Source of the DNA: Clostridiales bacterium
GTDB lineage: Bacteria; Bacillota; Clostridia; Oscillospirales; Oscillospiraceae
Assembly (NCBI GenBank): GCA_004555705.1
Contig: SFHI01000012.1
Span: 1 to 42,482 of the forward strand
Direction: 5' to 3'
DNA: 42,482 bases
Each line of letters starts with the position of its first letter. Position 1 is the stretch's first letter. Shown in pieces: positions 31,646 through 39,341 of this stretch. The notes under the pieces are model-generated. The model was not told the DNA's origin. It did not search any database and worked only from the letters and a program-made list of their open reading frames with translations. Made by a program: the position numbers and the translations under genes.

Positions 31646-32611
31646 ATGAAAGAGACGATACGCCATATTCTTTCCTGCGCCCTGTTCCTGGGACTGCTGG
31701 CGGGGATATTGCTGGGACTGAATTTCCTGTTTCAGCCCAAGGACAATACGGAGGCGGCGGGCTTCCACTACCCCTGGGCCAGCGGTTATCTGGCGGAGCC
31801 GGAGGATACCATCGATGTGCTGATCCTGGGCGACAGCGAGGTCTACGCCGATTTTATCCCGCTGCAGATTTGGGCCGAGCAGGGGATCACCGTCTACACC
31901 TGCGGCACCAGCGACCAGAAGCTCTACCAGACGGGGGAGTACCTGCGCACGGCACTCCGGACCCAGAGTCCAAAAATCGTGATTCTGGAGGCCAACATCC
32001 TCTACCGGGATTACAGCCGTTCGGATACGGTTCCCCAGAAGCTGGAGGAGCTGCTGCCCCTGCTGCGCTACCATGACCGGTGGAAGCAGCTGGGACTGCG
32101 GGACCTGTCTCCCCGGGTGCGCTATACCGGCATCCAGCGGGACAAGGGCTACCATTTTTATTGGGATGCCCAGCCGGCGGATACCCATGGCTATATGGAG
32201 GAGCGGGGGGAATGTGACCCCTTCCCCGCCAAGAATGCCCCGCTGGTGCGGGACCTGCTGGAACGCTGCCGGGAGCATGGGGCGCAGCTGATGCTGGTCA
32301 GCGCCCCCAGCACCATCAACTGGAGTGCTGCCCGGCATGACAGTGTGGCGGCGCTGGCCCGGGAACTGGGGGTTCCCTATCTGGACATGAACCTGATGCC
32401 CGGAGAGGTTCCCATTGACTGGCAGCAAGACAGCTACGACGGGGGCGACCACATGAATTACCGCGGGGCCCGGAAGGTGTCCGCCTGCCTGGGACAGTAT
32501 CTGGCGGAAACGGGCCTGTTTGAGGACAAACGGGAAAACCCCGGCTACGCTGCCTGGCACCGGTGCCTGGAGGAGTTCCTGCAGGCTCACCCCGAGACAG
32601 AGGAAGCCTGA
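31646..32611 (+). CDS. SGNH-hydrolase-like protein, DltD/AlgX-like role
   Basis: A 321-residue protein with one N-terminal membrane helix (about 9-29) and an extracellular SGNH-type domain. The nucleophile Ser64 lies in LILGDSEVYADF; the C-terminal dyad is in DGGDHMNYRGA (His269 with Asp265 or Asp268). Together with MBOAT proteins such proteins complete transfer to surface polymers, as DltD or AlgX/AlgJ do. AGGAGG precedes the ATG, 9 nt after the MBOAT stop. Sequence resemblance to true DltD is weak; the assignment rests on architecture and context. Confidence 0.75.
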   Translation: MKETIRHILSCALFLGLLAGILLGLNFLFQPKDNTEAAGFHYPWASGYLAEPEDTIDVLILGDSEVYADFIPLQIWAEQGITVYTCGTSDQKLYQTGEYLRTALRTQSPKIVILEANILYRDYSRSDTVPQKLEELLPLLRYHDRWKQLGLRDLSPRVRYTGIQRDKGYHFYWDAQPADTHGYMEERGECDPFPAKNAPLVRDLLERCREHGAQLMLVSAPSTINWSAARHDSVAALARELGVPYLDMNLMPGEVPIDWQQDSYDGGDHMNYRGARKVSACLGQYLAETGLFEDKRENPGYAAWHRCLEEFLQAHPETEEA

Positions 32612-32653
32612 CAGAAAAATTGACACCCTTTACGCGTTCACTCAGAAATTCGA

Positions 32654-32915
32654 CAAATTGGTGCTTGACGCACTGAAAGAGAACTGTCATTGCGAGACCA
32701 GTGCGCACACTGGTCGTGGCAATCCCCCGGTTGAATGGGACCAGGAAGCGATTACCGCTAAGAATCGTTACAATTCCTGCTTTTCTGGGTGCTTTTCGAC
32801 ACATTTCCGCTCTAACCGGGGGATTGCCACACCAGTGTGCGCACTGGTTCGCAATGACAGCTTTTTTCATGGCAATGACAGGTAATTTGTAACGTACCCT
32901 TTCAAACGCCAATTT
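32654..32915. repeat. Module B element after the Dlt-like operon
   Basis: Ends CAAATTGGTGCTTG (32654-32667) and CAAACGCCAATTT (32903-32915). Arms TGTCATTGCGAGACCAGTGC with GTCGTGGCAATCCCCCGG, and AACCGGGGGATTGCCACACC with GGTTCGCAATGACAG. It fills half of the 32612-33214 gap; the B12 riboswitch fills the other half. Confidence 0.82.
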
Positions 32916-32950
32916 CCCGCTTCGCCGCGGGCTCGAAGGGTATTGCCAAA

Positions 32951-33130
32951 GGCGCTGGAATGTGGTACCATATTCGAGAGCCGAAGGAAACTGGAATGGG
33001 GCAATCCCAACGGTACCAAGCCGCCGTAGACGGACATGCAGGCCCGGAGCTTCACTGGCGTTAGCCGGGAAGGAGCTCCCACAGGGCGTCCGGAGTCGGA
33101 ATACAGCTCCTGCGGCCAGGATGCGCTGCG
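32951..33130 (+). promoter_or_regulatory. Cobalamin (B12) riboswitch
   Basis: Conserved blocks appear in the right order: GGTACC (32964-32969, usual GGTGCC), GCCGAAGGAAACTGGAAT, GGGGCAATCCCAACGG then GCCGCCGTAGACGG, CACTGGCGTTAGCCGGGAAGG, and the B12 box AGTCGGAATACAGC (33094-33107). A terminator hairpin follows at 33171-33198. It would sense adenosylcobalamin or a related corrinoid and switch off the ATPase/cob genes downstream. The limits are approximate. Confidence 0.85.
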
Positions 33131-33170
33131 GACTCTTGGGGGCTGTCCGGAGGCGTTTGTGCCGATTTTT

Positions 33171-33198
33171 TCGCTCCCCCTTGGGGGAGCGATTTTTT
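33171..33198 (+). terminator. Intrinsic terminator, riboswitch expression platform
   Basis: TCGCTCCCCC (33171-33180) and GGGGGAGCGA (33183-33192) pair perfectly and are followed by TTTTTT (33193-33198), 17 nt before the start of the ATPase gene. Its position between riboswitch and gene makes ligand-dependent termination likely. Confidence 0.88.
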
Positions 33199-33214
33199 AT
33201 GCGGGAGGAAAGCC

Positions 33215-34972
33215 ATGTCCTTTCAATTTGAAATCCGGGAGCTGACCTTTTCCTATCCGGGGGCGGAAAGCCGTCAGCTGGACAGCGTCAGCCTGAATAT
33301 TGAGCGGGGCTCCTACAACGTGGTCTGCGGCCGCTCCGGCAGCGGCAAGACCACCCTGCTGCGCCACTTAAAAACCGTGCTGACGCCCTTCGGCGCCCGC
33401 TCCGGGCAGGTCCTGCTGGATGGGGTGCCCCTTCCGGAGGTGCCCCAGCGGGAGCAGGCGGAGAAGGTGGGCTACGTCATGCAGAACCCCGACGACCAGA
33501 TCGTCACCGACAAGGTCTGGCATGAGCTGGCCTTCGGCCTGGAGAGCTTGGGGTGCAGCCAGACCGTCATGCGCTCCCGGGTGGCGGAGATGGCCTGCTA
33601 TTTTGGCATTCAGGACTGGTTCCACCGGGAGGTGGCCATCCTCTCCGGGGGGCAGAAGCAGCTTTTAAATCTCGCCTCCATCATGGCCATGCACCCCCAG
33701 GTGCTGATTCTGGACGAGCCCACCAGCCAGCTTGACCCCATCGCCGCCTCGGATTTCCTGAACACCGTGCGGAAGATCAACCTGGAGCTGGGCACCACGG
33801 TGATCATCACCGAGCACCGTCTGGAGGATATCTTCCCCTACGCCGACCGGGCCGTGGTGCTGGAGGCGGGGAAGGTCATTGCCGACGGCAGCCCCCGCTC
33901 CATCGGACGGCAGCTCTGGGAGAGCAGCGCGCCCATGTTCGCCGCCATGCCCACCCCGGTGCGGGTGTTCTACGGCGCGGGCGGGGAAGCGGACAGCCCC
34001 CTCACCGTCCGGGAGGGCCGGAAGTGGCTCAGCGATTGCTTCCCCCAGGGCGCCCCGGTGCGGGAGCTGCCCGCGAAGGAGCCGCCCAAGTCCGGGGAGA
34101 AGCCCGCCCTGGAGGCCAAAGAGCTGTGGTTCCGCTATGAAAAGGACAGCCCGGACGTGCTCCGGGGGGTGACGCTGCGGGTGTACCCCGGCACCCTCCA
34201 CGCCATCGTGGGGGGCAACGGCGCGGGAAAATCCACCGCCTTAAAAGCCTTCGCGGGGCTTATCAAGCCCTACCGGGGGAAGGTGACCGTGCTGGGAAAG
34301 CCGCTGGATAAATATAGGCCCAGGGAGCTTTACAAGGGTGGCATCGCCATGCTGCCCCAGGACCCCAGGGGGCTGTTTTCCTATACCACCCTGGAGCAGG
34401 AGCTGCAGGAGATGACCCCGGACCGGGAGCGGATTGCCGAGGCGGCCAGGCTCTGCCAGGTGGAGGCGCTGCTGAAAAGCCACCCACAGGACCTCTCCGG
34501 GGGAGAGCAGCAGCGGGCGGCACTGGCCAAGGTGCTGCTGACCGAGCCGAAAGTGCTTCTGCTGGACGAGCCCACCAAGGGCATCGACAGCTTCTTCAAG
34601 GAGCGGCTGGCAGGGATTCTGACACAGCTGCGGGACAGGGGCATTGCCATTGTGCTGGTGTCCCACGATGTGGAGTTCTGCGCCCGGTACGCGGACTTCG
34701 TCTCCATGTTCTTCGACGGCCAGATTCTCACCACCGATTCCCCCCGGCAGTTCTTCGGGGGCAACAGCTTCTACACCACCGCCGCCAACCGGATGAGCCG
34801 CGGCGCTGGCCCGGGAATACGGGCTGGGGGTGGAGATCGCGGAATTCTGCACCGCCTGGAATATGGACCGGGAGTTCCCCGAAACCGACGTCCGGGTGCG
34901 TGCCGCCCTGGAGGGAAACGTCAGGCGCATTCTCCATGGGCCCTTCAACGAGCTGTTTCCCTGTGCCATTGA
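33215..34972 (+). CDS. Dual-domain ECF-type ABC transporter ATPase, altered C-terminus
   Basis: A 585-codon frame with two ATPase halves. First: GRSGSGKT, MQNPDDQIVTD, LSGGQKQ, VLILDEP, TEHR. Second: GGNGAGKST, LPQDPRGLFSYTT, LSGGEQQR, VLLLDEP, VSHD. This is the energising subunit of an energy-coupling-factor importer, here probably for cobalt, a corrinoid or its precursor, given the riboswitch. No EcfT or substrate-binding S component is in the window. After NRMSR (residue about 528, nt 34797) the sequence turns into low-complexity Gly/Arg/Pro translation of the next gene in the wrong frame, so the natural C-terminus is probably lost; see the finding at 34780-34850. Confidence 0.8.
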   Translation: MSFQFEIRELTFSYPGAESRQLDSVSLNIERGSYNVVCGRSGSGKTTLLRHLKTVLTPFGARSGQVLLDGVPLPEVPQREQAEKVGYVMQNPDDQIVTDKVWHELAFGLESLGCSQTVMRSRVAEMACYFGIQDWFHREVAILSGGQKQLLNLASIMAMHPQVLILDEPTSQLDPIAASDFLNTVRKINLELGTTVIITEHRLEDIFPYADRAVVLEAGKVIADGSPRSIGRQLWESSAPMFAAMPTPVRVFYGAGGEADSPLTVREGRKWLSDCFPQGAPVRELPAKEPPKSGEKPALEAKELWFRYEKDSPDVLRGVTLRVYPGTLHAIVGGNGAGKSTALKAFAGLIKPYRGKVTVLGKPLDKYRPRELYKGGIAMLPQDPRGLFSYTTLEQELQEMTPDRERIAEAARLCQVEALLKSHPQDLSGGEQQRAALAKVLLTEPKVLLLDEPTKGIDSFFKERLAGILTQLRDRGIAIVLVSHDVEFCARYADFVSMFFDGQILTTDSPRQFFGGNSFYTTAANRMSRGAGPGIRAGGGDRGILHRLEYGPGVPRNRRPGACRPGGKRQAHSPWALQRAVSLCH

Positions 34973-35504
34973 CCCGGAGGCAAGGGCCCTGGCTGCCCGG
35001 CGCTACCGGCAGGCGATTTCTCTGGCCCGGGGCTACGGGGCGGGCAAGGTGGTGCTTCATGCCGGCTTCAACCCCTGGCTGTACTACCCGGAGTGGTTCC
35101 GGGAGCAGTCTGCCGAATTCTGGCGGGACTTTCTGAGGGAGGACCCCAGGGTGGAGATTGTGCTGGAAAACGTGCTGGAGCAGGAGCCGGAGTGGATGCT
35201 GGACATTCTCCGGGCCGTGGATTCCCCCAGATTGCAGATGTGTCTGGATGTGGGCCATGTGAATGCCTACTCCCCGGTGGGTGTGGCGGAGTGGCTGCGC
35301 CGGTGCGCTCCCTGGATTTCCCACTTCCACCTGCACAACAACGACGGCACCCGGGACGCCCACGACGGCCTGTTCCACGGGAGCATCCCCATGCGGGAGC
35401 TTCTGGAAATGGCCGGGGAGCTGTGCCCCAATGCCACCTACACCCTGGAGCTTCCCGACGCGGAAAGCTCCCTGCGGGAACTTGTGAAATTAATTGACAA
35501 TTGA
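34830..35504 (+). CDS. Sugar-phosphate isomerase/epimerase-like TIM barrel, N-terminus lost
   Basis: A 224-residue protein of the xylose-isomerase-like / AP-endonuclease-2 TIM-barrel family. Metal-ligand-type segments: VVLHAGFNPW, EIVLENVLEQEP, CLDVGHVNAY, ISHFHLHNNDG and LELPDAE. The same frame is open upstream to a TGA at 34794 and encodes AAALAREYGLG, which looks like the missing first strand and helix, without a start codon. It overlaps the ATPase frame by 143 nt in a different frame. The annotated start GTG 34830 is simply the first available. The C-terminus KLIDN and stop come from a module C fragment. The function in the cob region is unknown. Confidence 0.7.
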   Translation: MEIAEFCTAWNMDREFPETDVRVRAALEGNVRRILHGPFNELFPCAIDPEARALAARRYRQAISLARGYGAGKVVLHAGFNPWLYYPEWFREQSAEFWRDFLREDPRVEIVLENVLEQEPEWMLDILRAVDSPRLQMCLDVGHVNAYSPVGVAEWLRRCAPWISHFHLHNNDGTRDAHDGLFHGSIPMRELLEMAGELCPNATYTLELPDAESSLRELVKLIDN

Positions 35505-35529
35505 CCCACCGGTTTTCAGGGGGAACTGA

Positions 35530-35739
35530 CAAATTGGTGTTTACGCGTGCGCACCCGAAAAAACGCTGTCATTGCGAGCCAGTGCGCACACTGGCGTGGC
35601 AATCCCCCGGATATTCCGGGATGTGCGAAAAACAGGCAAACGCCCTAACGAACCGTCCTGAATTGTTGGGGGATTGCCACACCAGTCTGCGGACTGGTTC
35701 GCAATGACAGTCCTTTTTTCGTGCGCCAAACACCAATTT
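35530..35739. repeat. Module B element before cobT
   Basis: Ends CAAATTGGTGTTTA (from 35530) and CAAACACCAATTT (35727-35739). Arms TGTCATTGCGAGCCAGTGCG / GGGGGATTGCCACACCAGTC. The interior, with CCCTAACGAACCGTCCTGAA, is the same as in the B element at 13950-14194. It lies inside the cob gene cluster. Confidence 0.83.
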
Positions 35740-35788
35740 GCCGTGTCTTTCGTTTGAGAATTGCAATATGCTATGGAGGCGTTTGAAT

Positions 35789-36877
35789 TTGAATTTACAG
35801 CAGTGGATTGATTCCGTGGGGCCCCTGGATGGGGCGGCCATGGAGGCGGCCCGGCAGCGGCAGGCCATGCTGGCCAAGCCCCCCGGAAGTCTGGGACGGC
35901 TGGAGGAACTGTCCATTCAGCTGGCCGGCATCACCGGGCAGGTGTGTAACAGCATGGACAAGCAGCATCTTCTGGTATTCGCCGCGGACAACGGCGTGGT
36001 GGCCGAGGGTGTGGCCAGCACTCCCCAGGTGGTGACCCTGCAGCAGACCGTGAACCTGACCCGGGCCAAGACCGGGGCCTCGGCCCTGTGCAAGCACTTC
36101 GGCTGCGGGATTACTGTGGTGGATGTGGGCGTAAAGTACGATGTTCCCGAGTCTAAGGTTCTGAACCGGAAAATCGCCTACGGAACTCAGAATATTGCCC
36201 AGGGCCCCGCCATGACCCGGGAGCAGGCGGAAAGGGCTATTCTCACCGGCATTGAGGTGGCCCGGGACACCCAGGCGGACGTGCTGGGCGTGGGGGAAAT
36301 GGGCATCGGCAACACCACCACCTCCTCGGCGGTGCTCTCCGTGCTGCTGGGGCTGCCGGTGGAGGAGGTCACCGGCCGGGGCGGCGGACTGTCGGACGAG
36401 GCCTTCCGGAACAAGAAAGAGGTCATCCGCCGGGCCATCCGGGTCAACAATCCGAACCCTGCCGATGCTGTGGACGTGCTTTCCAAGGTGGGCGGTTTCG
36501 ACCTGGCCGCCATGTGCGGTGCCTTTCTCGGCGCGGCGGCCACCCATCGGCCCGTGGTGATTGACGGGTTTATCTCCGTGGCGGCGGCGGTGTGCGCCGC
36601 GCGGCTGTGTCCCAATGTCCGGGAGTACCTGGTGCCCAGCCATGCCTCCTTTGAAATCGGCTACGCCAGGGCCATGGAGGACCTGGGGCTGCAGCCCATG
36701 CTGCTGCTGGGGATGCGGCTGGGGGAGGGCAGCGGCTGCCCCCTGGCCTTCCAGATTCTCTCCGCCGCCTGCGGCGTGATGAACGGCATGGCCACCTTCG
36801 ACCAGGCGGGCATCAACGACGACTACCTGGAGGAGCTGCGCCAGGGGGACAAATTCACCGTGGAGAAAGAGTCATGA
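35789..36877 (+). CDS. cobT: Nicotinate-nucleotide:dimethylbenzimidazole phosphoribosyltransferase
   Basis: A 362-residue CobT. It makes alpha-ribazole phosphate, the lower-ligand nucleotide of cobalamin, in the cytoplasm. Motifs: KPPGSLGRLEEL, FAADNGVVAEGV, GEMGIGNTTTSSA, GRGGGLSD, DGFISVAAA, and the catalytic Glu in MRLGEGSGCPLA. I choose TTG 35789 because GGAGG (35775-35779) lies 9 nt upstream; TTG 35783 and ATG 35768 are alternatives. The stop overlaps cobU as ATGA. Confidence 0.93.
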   Translation: MNLQQWIDSVGPLDGAAMEAARQRQAMLAKPPGSLGRLEELSIQLAGITGQVCNSMDKQHLLVFAADNGVVAEGVASTPQVVTLQQTVNLTRAKTGASALCKHFGCGITVVDVGVKYDVPESKVLNRKIAYGTQNIAQGPAMTREQAERAILTGIEVARDTQADVLGVGEMGIGNTTTSSAVLSVLLGLPVEEVTGRGGGLSDEAFRNKKEVIRRAIRVNNPNPADAVDVLSKVGGFDLAAMCGAFLGAAATHRPVVIDGFISVAAAVCAARLCPNVREYLVPSHASFEIGYARAMEDLGLQPMLLLGMRLGEGSGCPLAFQILSAACGVMNGMATFDQAGINDDYLEELRQGDKFTVEKES

Positions 36878-37419
36878 TTATCTTCATTTCCGGCGGGGCT
36901 AAGAACGGAAAATCCTCCCTGGCCCAGGAGCTGGCCCTGACACTGGCCCGGGGCGGGAAGCGGTATTATGTGGCCACCATGATCCCTGTGGATCAGGAGG
37001 ACCGGGACCGGATACGCCGCCACGTGGCGGACCGGGCCGGGCTGGGCTTTGAAACTGTGGAGTGCGGACGGAATCTGCCCGCCTGTCTGGACCGGGTGGA
37101 CCGGAGTGCCGCCTTCCTCCTGGACAGCACCACGGCCCTGCTGATGAACGAGCTGTTCGACCCTGAGCAGGATTACGCGCTGGACCCGGCTGCCCCGGAG
37201 CGCTGCCGGGAGGATCTTCTGCGCTTTGTCCACGGTGTGGACAATGTGGTGGTGGTCAGCGACTACATCTATTCCGATGCCCAGCGGTATGATGAAATTA
37301 CGGAAACCTACCGCAAGGGTCTTGCGGACCTGGACCGGGCCCTGGCCGCCGTCAGCGACACCGTGATCGAGGTATCCGCAGGACAGGTGATCGTGCACAA
37401 GGGGGTTATGCCGCTATGA
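36874..37419 (+). CDS. cobU: Adenosylcobinamide kinase / guanylyltransferase-like protein
   Basis: A 181-residue P-loop protein with GGAKNGKSSLAQ at the start, matching the GGARSGKS of CobU, which phosphorylates adenosylcobinamide and attaches GMP. The middle DSTTALLMNELF corresponds to the D-C-LT-x-W-x-N part. The C-terminal NEVGxGIVP region of classical CobU is replaced by SDYIYSDAQRYDEITETYRKG, so activity may be partial. It is coupled by ATGA overlaps to cobT and cobS. Confidence 0.85.
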   Translation: MIIFISGGAKNGKSSLAQELALTLARGGKRYYVATMIPVDQEDRDRIRRHVADRAGLGFETVECGRNLPACLDRVDRSAAFLLDSTTALLMNELFDPEQDYALDPAAPERCREDLLRFVHGVDNVVVVSDYIYSDAQRYDEITETYRKGLADLDRALAAVSDTVIEVSAGQVIVHKGVMPL

Positions 37420-38150
37420 AAATCTATCTGCACGCCTTTGCCATGTGCCAGAGTATGTTCTGCGCCATTCCCTGCCCCTGGCAGGTCTGGGACGAAAAGG
37501 CAAGGGACAAGATGCTGCTGTTTCTGCCCCTGGTGGGGCTGGAAATCGGGGCGCTGTGGGCGCTGCTTGCCTGGGGCTGCGGGTTTCTCGGAGTTCCCGG
37601 GCCGGTGCGGGCGCTCTTCCTGGCGGCGTTTCCCTATCTTGCCACGGGGTGCATCCACCTGGACGGGTTCATGGACGTGACCGACGCGGTGAAGTCCTGC
37701 CGCAGCCCGGAGCGCCGCCGAGAGATTCTGAAGGATTCCCATGTGGGCTCCTTCGCGGTGATTTATCTGGCCCTGGTGCTGCTGGCCCAATTTGCCCTGT
37801 TCCAGGCGGGGGAGGGGCCGGTGTGGCTGCTTACACTGATTCCCGGGGTCAGCCGGTGCTGCTCCGCCCTGGCGGTGGAGGCGCTGCCCCCCATGTCCAC
37901 CAGCCAGTATGCCCAGCGGGAGAAAAGGAAGGCACACATTGCCCTGATTCTCGCGATGCTGCTGGCGCTTGTGGGGGCGGGGTTCCTGCTTTTCGGGAAA
38001 TACGGCTTTGCCCTGGTGGGGTGCCTGGCGGGCTACGGCCTGGCCCTGCGCCGGGGGTACCGCTCCCTGGGGGGCATGAACGGCGACATCGCGGGCTACA
38101 GCCTGACATTGGGGGAGCTGGCCGCCGTGGCCGTGTGGGCGCTGCTGTAG
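37416..38150 (+). CDS. cobS: Adenosylcobinamide-GDP ribazoletransferase (cobalamin synthase)
   Basis: A 244-residue integral membrane protein with about six helices. Typical motifs: the FCAIPCPW start, CIHLDGFMDVTDA with the Mg-binding acidic cluster, RREILKDSHVGSFAV, MSTSQYA, and GGMNGDIAGYSLTLGE near the end. It joins alpha-ribazole to adenosylcobinamide-GDP. It is coupled to cobU. Confidence 0.94.
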   Translation: MKIYLHAFAMCQSMFCAIPCPWQVWDEKARDKMLLFLPLVGLEIGALWALLAWGCGFLGVPGPVRALFLAAFPYLATGCIHLDGFMDVTDAVKSCRSPERRREILKDSHVGSFAVIYLALVLLAQFALFQAGEGPVWLLTLIPGVSRCCSALAVEALPPMSTSQYAQREKRKAHIALILAMLLALVGAGFLLFGKYGFALVGCLAGYGLALRRGYRSLGGMNGDIAGYSLTLGELAAVAVWALL

Positions 38151-38157
38151 CGCGCGG

Positions 38158-38391
38158 CAAATTGGTGTTTGTCGCTTCGCTTAGTGGACAGTTGACAGTT
38201 GACAGTGGACAGTTGTGGTATCCCCTTCGGGGATGGAATTGAAATAATGATTCAGGAAAACGCCATGTTTTTTATCTGGAAACGTTACGATATCCGAACT
38301 TATTATATTAATTCGTCCCGAAGGGACTCCTTAACTGTCCACTGTCCACTGTCCACTGTCCACTCGGGTTCATCCCGACAAACACCAATTT
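38158..38391. repeat. Module C variant (GTGGACAGTTGACAGT type) with shared ends
   Basis: Ends CAAATTGGTGTTTG (38158-38171) and CAAACACCAATTT (38379-38391). Tandem GTTGACAGTGGACAGT units on the left and ACTGTCCACTGTCCACTG on the right; the interior is nearly the reverse complement of the element at 2984-3138, which has no such ends. Confidence 0.82.
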
Positions 38392-38421
38392 GCCAGTCAC
38401 ATACAGGAAAGGAAGAACGTT

Positions 38422-38796
38422 ATGACACTCATCATCGGCGGGGCGTATCAGGGGAAGCTGGCGTTTGCCCGGGAGACCTTTGGCTTCGGGGAGGAGGATG
38501 TTTTTACCTGTTCCGGGGCGGAGATCGACTTTGCCAAGCCCTGCGTCAACGCACTGGAGGAATTCACCCTGGCGTGCGTCCGGCAGGGGCTTGATCCCGT
38601 GGAGTACCTCCGCGGCCACCGGGCGCAGTGGGAGAACACCGTCTTTATCTGCCAGGACCTGTTCTGCGGGGTGGTGCCTATTGACACGGAGCTGCGCTCC
38701 TGGCGGCACACCACGGGGCTTGTCTGCCAGTATCTCAGCCGGGAGGCAGACCGGGTCAGCCGGATTTTCTGCGGATTGGAGCAGCGGCTGAAATGA
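38422..38796 (+). CDS. Reduced CobU-like protein
   Basis: A 124-residue protein. It starts with a P-loop-like GGAYQGKLAFA (Leu where Ser/Thr normally binds Mg), and its end, VFICQDLFCGVVPIDTELRS then WRHTTGLVCQYLSREADRVS, aligns with the NEVGxGIVP…R…GxxNQxxAxxADxV part of CobU. So it holds the P-loop and the C-terminal half with the middle missing, the reverse of what the cobU at 36874 keeps. The pair may share the work of one CobU, but this is an inference. Stop and next ATG overlap (ATGA). Confidence 0.7.
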   Translation: MTLIIGGAYQGKLAFARETFGFGEEDVFTCSGAEIDFAKPCVNALEEFTLACVRQGLDPVEYLRGHRAQWENTVFICQDLFCGVVPIDTELRSWRHTTGLVCQYLSREADRVSRIFCGLEQRLK

Positions 38797-39332
38797 ACCT
38801 GTATCTCATTCGCCACGGGGCCACCCGGGCTAATCTGGAGCATCTGTACTGCGGCAACACCGACCTCCCCCTGTCAACCGAGGGGGCGGAGGCTCTGCGG
38901 TCCCTTCATTATCCCACACCCCGGGCACGGTATATCACCAGCGGGATGCGGCGGGCCAACGAGACCATGGAGCTCCTCTTCCCGGGAAAGCCCTATGAAA
39001 CGGATTCCCGGTTCCGGGAGGTGGACTTCGGGATTTTCGAGATGAAAAGCTATGAAATGCTGAAAAATGACCCCGCCTATATCGCCTGGATTACCGGGGA
39101 CAACGAAAAAAATATCCCCCCACAGGGGGAGAGCGGCGAAGCCTTCCAGACCCGGGTGCTGGCCGCGCTGGATACCCTCCGGGAGGACACGGTGCTCGTG
39201 ACCCACGGCGGGGTCATCGCGGTGATCATGGAGGCCCTGTTCCCCCGGGAGGGCAAAAACCGCTACCAGTGGCAGCCCCGTCCGGGGAGGGGCTATGCCG
39301 TGACGGAGGAAGGGTACCGGGAGATTCCGTGA
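38793..39332 (+). CDS. cobC: CobC-like histidine phosphatase (alpha-ribazole phosphatase)
   Basis: A 179-residue phosphoglycerate-mutase-type phosphatase with the RHG motif LIRHGATRANLEHLY, acidic FREVDFGIFE and the second catalytic His in VLVTHGGVIA. In this cobalamin cluster it most likely dephosphorylates alpha-ribazole phosphate or adenosylcobalamin phosphate. Sequence alone cannot separate it from other small histidine phosphatases. Translationally coupled to the preceding gene. Confidence 0.85.
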   Translation: MNLYLIRHGATRANLEHLYCGNTDLPLSTEGAEALRSLHYPTPRARYITSGMRRANETMELLFPGKPYETDSRFREVDFGIFEMKSYEMLKNDPAYIAWITGDNEKNIPPQGESGEAFQTRVLAALDTLREDTVLVTHGGVIAVIMEALFPREGKNRYQWQPRPGRGYAVTEEGYREIP

Positions 39333-39341
39333 GTGAAATAT

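Noticed and set aside
30074..32626. A minus-strand open frame of about 850 codons opposite the MBOAT and SGNH genes.
   Set aside because: Same reasons: antisense to clear genes, biased composition, no recognisable domain.
13985..35710. A CRISPR-like pattern from the many copies of the TGTCATTGCGA...GGCAATCCCCCGG sequence.
   Set aside because: The copies are kilobases apart, not regularly spaced, and internally palindromic; no cas genes are present. They are dispersed repeats.
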